From an uncultured Desulfobacter sp. (lineage in GTDB: Bacteria; Desulfobacterota; Desulfobacteria; Desulfobacterales; Desulfobacteraceae), in contig NZ_OY762229.1 in assembly GCF_963665355.1 (NCBI RefSeq), positions 434,001 through 498,000 of the forward strand: a DNA stretch of 64,000 nt, written 5' to 3'. The notes under the pieces are model-generated. The model searched no databases, was not told the origin of the DNA, and was given only the letters and a program-made list of their open reading frames with translations. Below are positions 1 to 8,239 of the stretch, in pieces. Numbering within the stretch: the first letter of the stretch is position 1; every line of letters starts with the position of its first letter. The position numbers were made by a program, and so were the translations under genes.

Positions 1-1
1 C

Positions 2-415
2 TGTGGCGAATCCGACCTTGACGCTCTGGGCATTGAAATGTTCAAGGTAAAATCCGCTGTTGAAGGCACCCCCATCCGTGAACTGGTTCTGCGCGACTAC
101 AAAGATTTCAAGATGGGTGGTGTTGGCGTTGGCTGCGGCCAGCTTGAACTGGTTGACCTGTCCATCGTTGACGGCATCAAGGCTGATCTTGAAAAAGACA
201 TCCAAGCCATGAAAGCAGAAAAAGGCAATCACACTGTACTGCTGATGCTCACCGACATCATGAAAGAAGGCACCGAGCTTCTCGTGGCTTCCGATGACGA
301 ATCTGTTGTTGAAAAAGCTTTTGGTACAAAACCGGTTGACGGCAAATGCTGGCTGCCCGGCATCATGAGCCGTAAAAAACAGATCATCCCCTTCCTGGAA
401 AAAGTATTCGGTTAA
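2..415 (+). CDS. ppaC: Manganese-dependent inorganic pyrophosphatase, C-terminal part (cut by window start)
   Basis: Only the last 137 residues are in the window; the frame is open to base 2. The part seen is the DHHA2 domain of a family II pyrophosphatase, which hydrolyses pyrophosphate in the cytoplasm and pulls biosynthetic and activation reactions forward. The diagnostic feature is the SRKKQ motif near the C-terminus (GIMSRKKQIIPFL), whose Arg and Lys bind phosphate in this family; the C-terminal end is of normal length. The N-terminal DHH domain must lie upstream. A strong hairpin follows 12 bp after the stop, so this is likely the end of its transcript. Identity is secure; completeness cannot be judged. 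Confidence 0.9.
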   Translation, partial: CGESDLDALGIEMFKVKSAVEGTPIRELVLRDYKDFKMGGVGVGCGQLELVDLSIVDGIKADLEKDIQAMKAEKGNHTVLLMLTDIMKEGTELLVASDDESVVEKAFGTKPVDGKCWLPGIMSRKKQIIPFLEKVFG

Positions 416-427
416 TCCGTAATTCAA

Positions 428-454
428 GGGCTTTTGGCATTTTGCCAAAAGCCC
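428..454 (+). terminator. Terminator-like hairpin after ppaC
   Basis: A perfect 12-bp stem (left arm 428-439, right arm 443-454) with a TTT loop sits 12 bp after the pyrophosphatase stop. There is no clear U-tract behind it, so it may be a weak or bidirectional terminator. The bases from 455 to 728 hold no supported gene. Confidence 0.55.
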
Positions 455-728
455 TGCCCGTCCCGTCAGACAATCAACGCACCACGCCCCCACCCTCTTT
501 CCCCCACCCGAGAGTATTTTCGATATTCCTTACCGCGTATAAGACCAGGACTTCCGGATGGCTTTTTATTACCCGCCCCCAGATAAAAAGCCAATGGCAA
601 CACCAACTGGACGGACCCCAATATAACATCACAACTTTGCGGAAATCAGCACCAGAAAAATAAATTTTTTTATTCTTTCTTTTAATAGAGGGTTCCAACT
701 CTCCCAACCAAGTTCCAAGAAATGCAAC

Positions 729-1079
729 ATGAGCCAATGTTTTTATGATGATTTTCTAAGACAACCAACAAAGGTGTCCATACCTCCCCGTCCCAGACAA
801 AAACAGATCAGTATTGCGCTAAGCGAGGAAGAAGTAAGAAGAATCATATATTCCTGCAGCAACCTCAAACACCGCACCCTCTTATTAACGGTTTACAGTG
901 CCGGCCTCAGAGTCAGTGAGGCTGTCAAACTTGAGCCGGTGCATATCGAAAGGTCTCGTAAGATGATCCGGGTTGAACAAGGCAAGGGCAGAAAAGACAG
1001 ATACACGCTAATGAAACCATTTCCAGAGTTGTCAGTCTTCTGGATACGCTTCCGCAATGAAATCCGAATGCTGCGATAA
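729..1079 (+). pseudogene. Tyrosine recombinase of an IS91-type element, 3' truncated/frameshifted
   Basis: About 100 residues resemble the catalytic core of the site-specific integrase that accompanies IS91-family elements. Visible are the box with the first catalytic Arg (YSAGLRVSEAVKL) and the basic stretch GKGRKDRYT. After RYTLM the sequence departs from the family and stops, so the second His-x-x-Arg box and the nucleophilic Tyr are missing; the protein cannot be an active recombinase. The IS91 transposase fragment begins inside its 3' end (1057), as in intact elements where the two genes overlap. An IntI origin was considered because of the attC-like structure nearby, but the motif wording fits the IS91 partner better. 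Confidence 0.6.
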
Positions 1080-1212
1080 AAGCAGCAGGCCAAAATATGA
1101 CATCGCAGATATCTTTCGGCAATATGGGGAACAATTTTTAAAAATCCATGGTTCATCCTATGAACAGGTAAAGGGTTTGAATCATATTGTTGCCTGCCGA
1201 ACGGCAAAGTGA
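1057..1212 (+). pseudogene. IS91-family transposase, N-terminal fragment
   Basis: A 51-codon open frame, too short to be noticed by length alone, reads like the conserved start of IS91 Y2 transposases (DIADIFRQYGEQFLKIHG, then HIVACRTAK). In intact family members this is followed by a zinc-binding segment and the two catalytic tyrosines; here the frame ends after ACRTAK. The matching C-terminal piece follows at 1221-1412, so the middle of the gene has been deleted. Confidence 0.6.
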
Positions 1213-1220
1213 TATTTACA

Positions 1221-1412
1221 TAGAAGGATCAGGCAGATAATAATGCAACAAAGGAAATGTGCCTGGATGCTGAAGAGTTCATCCGCAGATTTCTGCTCCA
1301 TGTTTTACCCAAAGGATTCAGAAAAATACGACATTTTGGTTTTCTGTCCCCGCGGTACAAGACAACAAACATTAATCTGATCAGGCAATTGATGCAACCC
1401 GCTTTTTTTTGA
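1221..1412 (+). pseudogene. IS91-family transposase, C-terminal fragment
   Basis: An open frame without its own start reads EEFIRRFLLHVLPKGFRK, IRHFGFLSPRYK and NLIRQLMQP, the conserved C-terminal block of IS91 transposases, ending in TGA at 1410-1412. Together with 1057-1212 it shows one transposase gene with an internal deletion of most of its catalytic region. No function is expected. Confidence 0.65.
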
Positions 1413-1516
1413 AAACATTTCTAAAAATCTTACCAAATTATCGTTGTACCATAAAAGCGCACACGATATAAACCCCATATCAGGAATTTGTATGCCGGTC
1501 TTGAACCTGCGGCATT

Positions 1517-1647
1517 GTTCAACAGCGTTTTATCAATAATCCCGCTCTCTTTATCAACCGGCTTTAATTTTAGTAACAGCACGTCCAAGTGCTACTGCCC
1601 AGGCGTTTTTATCGGCGGGACTATTGATAAAACGCTTCTGGTTGGCC
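1517..1647 (+). repeat. attC-like imperfect palindrome (possible integron recombination site)
   Basis: Two 21-base arms, 1525-1545 and 1615-1635, are inverted repeats matching at 20 of 21 positions. They enclose 69 bases that can form a further bulged hairpin around AGCAC/GTGCT. Just outside the left arm is GTTCAAC (1517-1523), which fits the attC core RYYYAAC; outside the right arm is GTTGGCC (1641-1647). The latter is exactly complementary to GGCCAAC at 2624-2630, directly after the next gene, as expected of the two ends of one gene cassette. The length (131 bp) is within the attC range. No integron integrase is visible, so an unrelated hairpin element remains possible. Confidence 0.4.
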
Positions 1648-1665
1648 TCAAAAAAACGATGAACT

Positions 1666-2622
1666 ATGATTGAATACACAGAATACGACGGCGAGGTTAT
1701 TGATATTACCCTAAACGGTGAAGTACTCGATTCCGATGGTGGCGAATCATGGTATACACCCAAAGCCCTCCTTAACGGAATTAAGGTTAATGATCTTCCC
1801 AAAGGAGTTTCCTTTGCTTTATGTGAAAAAATACAAGAAGGAACTATATTCCTCGATACGATACCCGTTTATATTACGAAGATAGCCTCTGATCGGTTAA
1901 AACTTGCGTTTGAAGATGGCGGGACAAGGAAATACTGGAACGGGAAGGTTGGTTTTAGCCATTATATGGAAATGAAAAAGACTATTGTAGAAGAGCGTCA
2001 GAAAGAGGACGGAGATATTAAGCTTGATTGGTATGACGATGATGGAGCTTATATTTTTTTGAATTTCTCTACTGAGATCAGCTGTCACAGCTGTGAAGAA
2101 GCAATTCAAATATCTGAACAGATCGCAAATGAAATTGAAGGCGCTGCTGAACTCCGTATAGGGGTTGAATTATTCCCTGTTACCGAGGCGGAAAACGAAA
2201 AAGGATTCACTCTTCGCGTTGTGTTACCGATTCTTCGTAAACTTGGATTTTCAAATGTCAAATACAATCATGGAAAACGGGAATATGGCAAGGATATAGT
2301 CTTTTCTCGATTGACGGAGTTTGATGAGATTGAACATTGGGCTGCTCAAGTTAAGTTTGGGGATGTTAAGGGAGGAGTTAATTCGGACATCGATGAAATA
2401 TTTTGTCAAATTGAGGATGCATTCAAGATGCCGTTTTATGACCTTTATACCAAGGCCAAAGTGAGGCCATCCAAAGTGTGTGTGATTATTTCAGGGAAAT
2501 TTACAGAAAACGCAATTGAAAAAATATGTGATAAAATTGAGTCGTATGCTATGAAGAACAATGTTCTGTTTATTGATGGTTCAAGAATTGACACTTTAAG
2601 TGAACGGTTTCGTAGAAAATAA
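1666..2622 (+). CDS. PD-(D/E)XK-fold nuclease (Mrr-like core), possible defence gene
   Basis: A 318-residue protein with no signal peptide or membrane segment. Residues 1-185 are not recognised. Residues about 188-310 look like a restriction-endonuclease fold: LRKLGFSNVKYNHG (start helix), then GKDIVF with the candidate metal-binding Asp, then HWAAQVKFG, matching the Q-x-K active-site variant of Mrr-like nucleases, then a strand-rich end (VCVIISG, VLFIDGSRI). It likely cuts DNA, perhaps modified or invading DNA. It starts 19 bp after the attC-like structure and is followed within 100 bp by a group II intron. No methyltransferase is adjacent, so it is not an ordinary restriction-modification pair. 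Base composition is more AT-rich than the core genes, consistent with transfer. Confidence 0.6.
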   Translation: MIEYTEYDGEVIDITLNGEVLDSDGGESWYTPKALLNGIKVNDLPKGVSFALCEKIQEGTIFLDTIPVYITKIASDRLKLAFEDGGTRKYWNGKVGFSHYMEMKKTIVEERQKEDGDIKLDWYDDDGAYIFLNFSTEISCHSCEEAIQISEQIANEIEGAAELRIGVELFPVTEAENEKGFTLRVVLPILRKLGFSNVKYNHGKREYGKDIVFSRLTEFDEIEHWAAQVKFGDVKGGVNSDIDEIFCQIEDAFKMPFYDLYTKAKVRPSKVCVIISGKFTENAIEKICDKIESYAMKNNVLFIDGSRIDTLSERFRRK

Positions 2623-2679
2623 GGGCCAACAAAACGCTGGTCCTGCCCAGATAAATCCGAATCGTTGGGATTCAACCGA

Positions 2680-3560
2680 ACAGGAGGATGAAATTCGATA
2701 ATGTTACCCAGTGGGTGTAAGTCCCACATGAACAAAGCTTAGCCGGCAGTTCATTAGTGAAATCCACAGGCAAACCCGGAGACGAAGGTCTGAAGCTGGA
2801 TGGAACAAGATTGCAGGCTCTGTACTGAACTCCGAAAAATGTATAGTTGTGGTCCATAAGGATAAACCCTGCAAATGTGGGGGGAAAGCCGACGCATTCC
2901 AGCGTGACGGAAGGCAGCAGACTTACAGGCGCTATGGCAAGCCTGTGAGCCACCACCGGGGTCTTCGACCAGGGCTTGTCCTCAAAGGGGTAGCTCGGGC
3001 ACTGGGGAGGGCCAATTGGTTCCTTGCAGAAGAAGAAAGGTAACAGGAGATCCGGCCATGGGCAAAATCCCGGCATCTGTTTGGAGACCCCGCCGGCAGA
3101 TGAGTCTGCCACAGGCGGAGACACAAACATAAAAGAAGGGCAACGCAAGGTAACGGGGGCGGATAGTTAAGAGCGAACAAACCCGTGATGGCCAATTGGC
3201 AGTCTTAGCGGATTATAGTACCGATGTATCGGACTTAACCGATACGCGAAGGTGGGGAAGTGGCACCCAAAGCGACCCACTGCAGGGAAGGTGAAGCAGG
3301 GTATAACGATCTACTGCAAGGAAAGACGGGATGGACTCAGAGCCAACAAACCGTGTCAACGAAAATGCAGTAGAGTGCGGGCAGATAGTCCAATAAGTCA
3401 GACTTCTGCATGGGTAGCATAGTTATGCGCCGAACGGGGTGTCGCCTGTCCGGTCGATGATCCGGTCAAAAGGATCTGAGCCGAGGAACCGTATGAGGGA
3501 AATCTTCACGTACGGGTCTGTGGGGAGGGCGTCGGGTAACTGATGCCTTTACCCGGAAGC
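2680..3560 (+). mobile_element. Group II intron without ORF (intron A)
   Basis: About 880 bases hold no credible gene but show group II intron RNA landmarks: an early hairpin with the GGGTGTAAGTCCC-type element (about 2711-2727); long GA-rich stem-loop domain I sequence; a domain V hairpin at about 3487-3518 (ACCGTATGAGG paired with CTTCACGTACGGG); and a domain VI stem near 3533-3557. No reverse transcriptase frame is present, so mobility would depend on a protein supplied in trans. The ends are approximate; the 5' end lies somewhere between 2655 and 2700. Confidence 0.7.
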
Positions 3561-3730
3561 GGGACCAGGCTTACAGAGCGGCTTTCCGGAAGTCCTTGGT
3601 TCAGGGAAATTTTACCTTTTATTGGAGCTTTGTGGGTTTAAAAGCCTGTCTAATATTCGGATTTCGAGCAAGCTGCGTTGAAGAACTCGGGAAGCCCCAT
3701 TGTGCTCCTGATGTATGGAGTTACAACACG

Positions 3731-3928
3731 ATCCATTGGGGTGCAAGGGAAAGGTCTTGCCGGAATTAGACAGATGCGTAAACCATGCATGCAAGGGAAA
3801 GGACCTGACGGAAGGGCGCAGCCCACAAAGGAAACTCGTGCCGGACATGTAGGGCTGGATAACACTGTAACTGTGAAGATCCGCGCGGAAGCGAGTCTAA
3901 CCGAAGAACCGGATGCGGGAAAACCGCA
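3731..3928 (+). repeat. Partial copy of group II intron C (3' domains, truncated at both ends)
   Basis: Bases 3773-3865 are identical to 7938-8030, and 3867-3928 are identical to 8075-8136. Intron C has 44 extra bases between the blocks. Similarity fades out upstream toward 3731. The copy is broken within domain V: after AAAACCGCA it continues with GCTCCGCCGTT, a string also found at the 5' exon boundary of intron C (7424-7434). Nothing else is recognised between 3561 and 4050. Confidence 0.75.
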
Positions 3929-4055
3929 GCTCCGCCGTTATGCTCCCATACCACCAAATCAAAAACTCACACGATATGGTGTGAAATACAACCTGCTTAA
4001 CCCTGATGCTTCTTTTTCATTTTTTAATTGCATTACAAAAACAGTTCTGTTAAAT

Positions 4056-4079
4056 TGAGCACGCTCAGTTAACGAGCGT
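4056..4079. promoter_or_regulatory. Candidate operator of the TetR regulator
   Basis: Just upstream of the TetR gene are two overlapping dyads: TGAGC-AC-GCTCA, and ACGCTC (4061-4066) with GAGCGT (4074-4079) spaced by 7 bases. Dyads of this size next to a tetR start usually are self-operators. No tested evidence. Confidence 0.45.
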
Positions 4080-4108
4080 AATCGCAACCACCATTTTTGA
4101 AGGGAACA

Positions 4109-4753
4109 ATGGATAGTAAAGAAACCAGTACCGGAAGCCGGAGGCATATACAAAAAGAGGAGACGCGAAAAATCATCCTTGATAGATCCCGGGAGCTTTT
4201 CAATGAGCTGGGTTTTGACAAAACTTCCACGCGGGCCATCGCAACACGGGCCGGTGTGGGCGTCGGAACGGTCTTCAGCCATTTCCCGGACAAGTCATCA
4301 CTGCTTATTGCCGCATTATTGGATGATCTCACTTCCACCCAGGCAAACGCCATGAAAAGCATGCCCAAAGACGCTAATGTGGGTGACAGATTTCTTCATC
4401 TTGCCCGGTTTTTTTACACCTATTATTCAAAACGCCCTGATCTGTCCCGGACATTGTTAAAGGAACTCTGGTTTGTAAAAGGGGAATGGGGAGGGAAACT
4501 GACCACACAAGCTTTTGAATTCGTTCTTCTGGTCAGAAATATGCTGGAACAGGCAAAGGAAAGAAAGGAGATTCGGCCCGAAGCCGACACCCTCCTGTGC
4601 GCCAGGGCCTTTTTCTCCCACTATTTGATTGTCCTTTATGAAGGACTAAACAGTTCCGAAGTCGATGTAAAAAATATGCTCGACACACTGAAAGGAATGC
4701 TCAATCAGCTCCTGACCGGTGTGGGCAAAACCATTGATATTAAAGGAAAATAA
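4109..4753 (+). CDS. TetR/AcrR family transcriptional regulator
   Basis: A 214-residue DNA-binding repressor. Residues about 15-62 are the TetR helix-turn-helix (RKIILDRSRELFNELGF, then STRAIATRAGVGVGTVFSHF, then PDKSSLLIAAL). The C-terminal part is an all-helical ligand and dimer domain that does not name the inducer. The ATG at 4109 is preferred over an upstream TTG at 4097 because AGGG lies just before it. The gene ends one base before the methyltransferase start, so both form an operon, and a dyad upstream suggests self-regulation. The pair lies within the segment bounded by intron copies. Confidence 0.88.
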   Translation: MDSKETSTGSRRHIQKEETRKIILDRSRELFNELGFDKTSTRAIATRAGVGVGTVFSHFPDKSSLLIAALLDDLTSTQANAMKSMPKDANVGDRFLHLARFFYTYYSKRPDLSRTLLKELWFVKGEWGGKLTTQAFEFVLLVRNMLEQAKERKEIRPEADTLLCARAFFSHYLIVLYEGLNSSEVDVKNMLDTLKGMLNQLLTGVGKTIDIKGK

Positions 4754-4754
4754 A

Positions 4755-5699
4755 ATGCAATTAAAATATATGTATTCGTTCTTTAAAACATTCAAAATAC
4801 CAGGGCTTTTTTCCGTATTTTCAGACTTTAAAAGGATCGTCAGATATCACTTTCTGTACGCTGCGGTTGAATCCGGGCTTCTTGAGGCATTGAGAAGCCC
4901 TTGTTCCAGGAACGACCTGATTGAAAAACTGGAGGTTAAAAACCCGGACATATTGGATGCCTTGCTCAAAGTCGGTATTTCTATTAAAGAACTGAACTGC
5001 AAAATGGATCGCTATGGTATCAGGGGTAAAAGATCTCTTGCTATGGTTGGTGCACACGGGGATACCCTGTCAGCAATAATTCAGGCCAATGTGACTTATT
5101 ATAACAATTCATACCGCCATGCTGCAGCCAGGATGAAAGGCGCTGCCTTGGGTGATGACCTTAAATGGGCCGGTGATATTGTTGCCAGATTTTCTAAACT
5201 CTCAGACCCCGTGATCAATACGTTTCTGTCGGACATCGTGCCAACGGTTCCGGGATTGCGGGTCCTAGACATCGGATGCGGATCAGGTCTTCTTTTAAAA
5301 AGCATTTCGCAAATTAATCCGGATCTGTCCGGCTTGGGGATTGACGTCGATGAAGCCGCAGCCAGGCAGGCGATGCAGAATATGGAAAAGTGGGAACTTC
5401 AGGAGAGGGTTGAGATTATCAAGGGGGATATCAGGGATCTGCCAGAGAATATACCCCATTTTGATCTGATTACCCTGGTTAACGTTGTATACTATTTCCC
5501 ACTTGAACAGCGTCCCGAACTTTTCAAAACGCTGCGATCCAGACTGGCACCCGGTGGTAGCCTTGTTATCATCATGAACATGCAGGGAAAAAACTCTGAT
5601 TTTGGGGCGGCCAACCTGAATATGGCCAACGCTTCCATCCAAGGGGTCACATTGCTGCCTGATCCGGTGAGACTCAGGGAGCAGCTTAGGGAGAGCTGA
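4755..5699 (+). CDS. SAM-dependent methyltransferase, prematurely stopped
   Basis: A 314-residue class I methyltransferase. An N-terminal winged-helix-like part (residues about 20-85) precedes the Rossmann domain with motif I VLDIGCGSGLLL, the acidic end of strand 2 (GIDVDEAA), and the post-motif DLITLVNVVYYF. This layout is that of small-molecule O- or C-methyltransferases. The substrate is unknown. The frame stops at TGA 5697-5699 where relatives have a Gly (LRES-stop-FSTV). The same frame then continues 21 more codons to TAA at 5763-5765 (ending SSFVGMQAK), which looks like the normal C-terminal strands. The protein is therefore probably truncated by one base change. It is translationally linked to the TetR gene. 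Confidence 0.8.
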   Translation: MQLKYMYSFFKTFKIPGLFSVFSDFKRIVRYHFLYAAVESGLLEALRSPCSRNDLIEKLEVKNPDILDALLKVGISIKELNCKMDRYGIRGKRSLAMVGAHGDTLSAIIQANVTYYNNSYRHAAARMKGAALGDDLKWAGDIVARFSKLSDPVINTFLSDIVPTVPGLRVLDIGCGSGLLLKSISQINPDLSGLGIDVDEAAARQAMQNMEKWELQERVEIIKGDIRDLPENIPHFDLITLVNVVYYFPLEQRPELFKTLRSRLAPGGSLVIIMNMQGKNSDFGAANLNMANASIQGVTLLPDPVRLREQLRES

Positions 5700-5882
5700 T
5701 TTTCAACCGTCAGAGTTTCAGACCTGATGCCGGGCAGTTCTTTCGTGGGTATGCAAGCAAAATAAAAATATGGGTGGATTTTGGTTTGACACTCACTTCA
5801 AGTAATTTCCAACAGCAAACATGCATCGGGTTTCTCCAGTGATGTAAAAAGTTATGCAAAGAGCTTAATCGAAGGCAAAGGC

Positions 5883-6392
5883 ATGATACAAGATAAAAGA
5901 CAAATCCAAATCAAGGCTCCTTCTCATGCTATCTTTGACTTGATTGACAGGATGCCTAACAAATTTCCTGTTTACAGATTCCTTGAGGCTAAACCGCTAT
6001 TTTTCATAAGAATCCTCTTAGTAGATGGACTAAGTTCAGCTTGGGCAGCAGCAAATCTTAGAAGGCCGGACGATGTGCTGAAACTAAATGTGGGTGATAC
6101 AATGGGGCCATTTACTCTGACAGGATTTGAACGGCCGATGAAATATTGGTTTTCCTTGAAATCAGTCTTTTTCGATTGCCAGACAGGATATTCCTTGCAT
6201 TCACACGACGGTGTGACAGAACTTAGCTTTGACTTGATTGCAGAGAATCCAACCTTTAAGGAAAGAATATGGTGGTTTATTTTCAAGCCATTTCATGGTC
6301 TTTTTGCCAATAAGGTTTTGCATGTGATTAAAGAAAAAATTGAGCATAACCATGTTTTTCAAGGGACGCGCAAAAAGCGCGCGCGCCCCTGA
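5883..6392 (+). CDS. SRPBCC/START-like hypothetical protein
   Basis: A 169-residue soluble protein. Its start (IKAPSHAIFDLIDRM) and alternating strands (YWFSLKSVFFDCQTGYSL, then ELSFDLIAENPTFKERIWW) followed by a final long helix suggest the SRPBCC fold, which binds hydrophobic ligands. The exact family is not recognised, and the C-terminus is basic (TRKKRARP). A GC-rich inverted repeat (GCGC-aaaaa-GCGC) covers its last codons. It precedes an AraC-type regulator in the same direction by 37 bp, so co-expression is likely. Confidence 0.55.
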   Translation: MIQDKRQIQIKAPSHAIFDLIDRMPNKFPVYRFLEAKPLFFIRILLVDGLSSAWAAANLRRPDDVLKLNVGDTMGPFTLTGFERPMKYWFSLKSVFFDCQTGYSLHSHDGVTELSFDLIAENPTFKERIWWFIFKPFHGLFANKVLHVIKEKIEHNHVFQGTRKKRARP

Positions 6393-6429
6393 AAACTACG
6401 TTCGATATCAAAGACCAGATGGAATTCAA

Positions 6430-7371
6430 ATGGAATATGTTCAAAAAGACAATATAAAGAAACACACCACGATGGAGTATAGAAAGCGCGTTTGTAATGC
6501 CATGAATTTTATAAGCCATAATCTGGATCGCGATCTCTCTTTGGAGGAAATTGCGGAAACGGCTTCTTTCTCCATGTTTCACTTCCACAGGATTTTTAAG
6601 GCTGTGGTTGGAGAAACAGTTGCTAGTTTCACGCGAAGGTTGCGTCTTGAGTTTGCAGCAAACCGCCTTCTGTCGAATCAGCATGATGATATCACCACAA
6701 TTGCAATGGATTGTGGATTCTCAAGTTCACAAAATTTTGCCAAAGCATTCCGCCGCCATTTCGGTACGAAACCTTCAGAATATCGTAAAAGCAAGATTGG
6801 AAACAAAAATAGCAAAGGAGAAAACGCATTATCCCTCCAGGCAGTCTATGATTCTGACACTGCATTCGTAAACGTATTAAACAATGAAAGGAGAAACGCA
6901 ATGAACGTAGCAGTCAAAGAAATGCCGGAGTATAATGTTGCCTATGTACGCAAACTTGGACCCTATGGTAAAGAGACATGCGAACAGGCATTTGGAGAAC
7001 TGATGCAGTGGGCGGGCCCACGGGGTTACATAGGTTCAGGCACGATACTTGGAGTCTATTGGGATAACCCGGATATTACCCCTCCCGATAAATGCCGTGT
7101 TGATGCTTGCATAACCGTTCCTCAAGGAACATCCTCTGAAGGACAGATTGGAGTTCAATCCATTAGTGGTGGTTCCTACGCCGTGTGTCATTTTGAGATT
7201 AGTTCCGACAGTTTCCAGGAGTGTTGGGAGGATGCTTTTACATGGCTTGTAAACAGTGGATACGAGTGCCATGACAAACCATGTTACGAACTATACCATA
7301 ACAATGCGGCTGATCATCCAGAAGGCAAATGGATATTCGATATTTGTATTCCCTTGAAACTTAAAATCTGA
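6430..7371 (+). CDS. AraC-type regulator with C-terminal GyrI-like effector domain
   Basis: 313 residues. An AraC double helix-turn-helix (from MEYRKRVCNAMNFI to FRRHFGTKPSEYRK; SLEEIAETASFSMFHFHRIF is the first HTH) is joined by a short linker to a GyrI/SbmC-type ligand domain (MNVAVKEMPEYNVAYVRK ... WIFDICIPL). This architecture (Rob/BltR type) senses amphipathic drugs or metabolites and activates efflux or detoxification genes. The start at 6430 has GATGGA upstream; ATG at 6472 is a shorter alternative matching the usual family start MEYRKR. No target gene is obvious next to it. Confidence 0.85.
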   Translation: MEYVQKDNIKKHTTMEYRKRVCNAMNFISHNLDRDLSLEEIAETASFSMFHFHRIFKAVVGETVASFTRRLRLEFAANRLLSNQHDDITTIAMDCGFSSSQNFAKAFRRHFGTKPSEYRKSKIGNKNSKGENALSLQAVYDSDTAFVNVLNNERRNAMNVAVKEMPEYNVAYVRKLGPYGKETCEQAFGELMQWAGPRGYIGSGTILGVYWDNPDITPPDKCRVDACITVPQGTSSEGQIGVQSISGGSYAVCHFEISSDSFQECWEDAFTWLVNSGYECHDKPCYELYHNNAADHPEGKWIFDICIPLKLKI

Positions 7372-7401
7372 TTTGCATACTGGAAGGGGTAGTCGAACAA
7401 A

Positions 7402-7428
7402 GGAGCTGAGCAGAATCTGCTCAGCTCC
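7402..7428 (+). terminator. Terminator-like hairpin at the 5' edge of intron C
   Basis: Perfect 12-bp stem (7402-7413 and 7417-7428) with an AAT loop, 30 bp after the AraC gene. It lacks a U-tract because the intron starts directly behind it. Certain group II introns (class C) recognise such stem-loops as insertion targets. Confidence 0.6.
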
Positions 7429-7431
7429 GCC

Positions 7432-8188
7432 GTTGTCGCGCCGAGGAAAGCTCGGCGCATCTTGCAGGGTGAAAGTCCCTGTCGGGTGAAATTCAGTAAG
7501 GGTTTTCAGTAAGGGTTGGCCACCCACCCGTATCGAGCCTTGGACCCATGGCGGAGATATTTCGGCTATTGTAAGTTAGGACGTCAAGGGAAATTGACTG
7601 GAAACGAGCTGTGCCCGGAACCCCGGATACAAGCGCAGATGGACTCACCCAACTGAAAGAGCAATAAAAGGGTATTGAACAAAAATGGGTTAAGCGTAGG
7701 CAGAGAATCCTGTAGGCCGTAGGGGAGACCGCGCTCCCTGAAGTGCTGGTACAGCTTCGAAAGAGCAACTTGTGGACGCCGAGGGTTTTAGCGGTCACCG
7801 AAGGCTACACAGAAGCATCCGTTAAAGGCAAGGGTGTGGAGGTCCGCCGGAGTCAACAGGTCGTCGCAAGGCGGCTATATGCCATTGGGGTGTCTTATCA
7901 GGCATAGTACTCAGAGGTCTGGAAAGCCGGCCACACGGATGCGTAAACCATGCATGCAAGGGAAAGGACCTGACGGAAGGGCGCAGCCCACAAAGGAAAC
8001 TCGTGCCGGACATGTAGGGCTGGATAACACGAGCCAACCTCACTGCGGGGAATAGCAACTGGATCTTGTAACGGGTAACTGTGAAGATCCGCGCGGAAGC
8101 GAGTCTAACCGAAGAACCGGATGCGGGAAAACCGCACGTCCGGGACTGTGCGGGGGGCGCTGGGTGACCGGCGTTCCTACCGCGAGAT
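7432..8188 (+). mobile_element. Group II intron without ORF (intron C)
   Basis: About 755 bases of intron RNA. The start resembles group II 5' ends (GTCGCGCCGAGG with a pairing CTCGGCGC), followed by the GGGTGAAAGTCCC element at 7469-7481. Domain V is at about 8114-8145 (ACCGGATGCGG with CCGCACGTCCGGG) and a domain VI stem ends in CCTACCGCGAG near 8186. No reverse transcriptase is encoded. Its 3' half is shared with the partial copy at 3773-3928. Confidence 0.75.
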
Positions 8189-8239
8189 AAATATAGGCGG
8201 TCCGTTGCAAGTGGTCCGGCTTAATTTTTTGATTATTCA

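Noticed and set aside
442-737. Overlapping short frames on both strands after ppaC
   Set aside because: No ribosome-binding sites or protein features; one begins inside the terminator hairpin.
729-1079. Integron integrase (intI) to match the attC-like site
   Set aside because: Motif wording and overlap with an IS91 transposase start fit the IS91-associated recombinase instead.
2849-4058. Short frames within the intron sequences
   Set aside because: They lie in structured intron RNA, repeat between intron copies, and encode nothing recognisable.
5697-5699. Selenocysteine codon in the methyltransferase
   Set aside because: Relatives have Gly here and no convincing SECIS-like hairpin is apparent directly downstream; a nonsense mutation is simpler.
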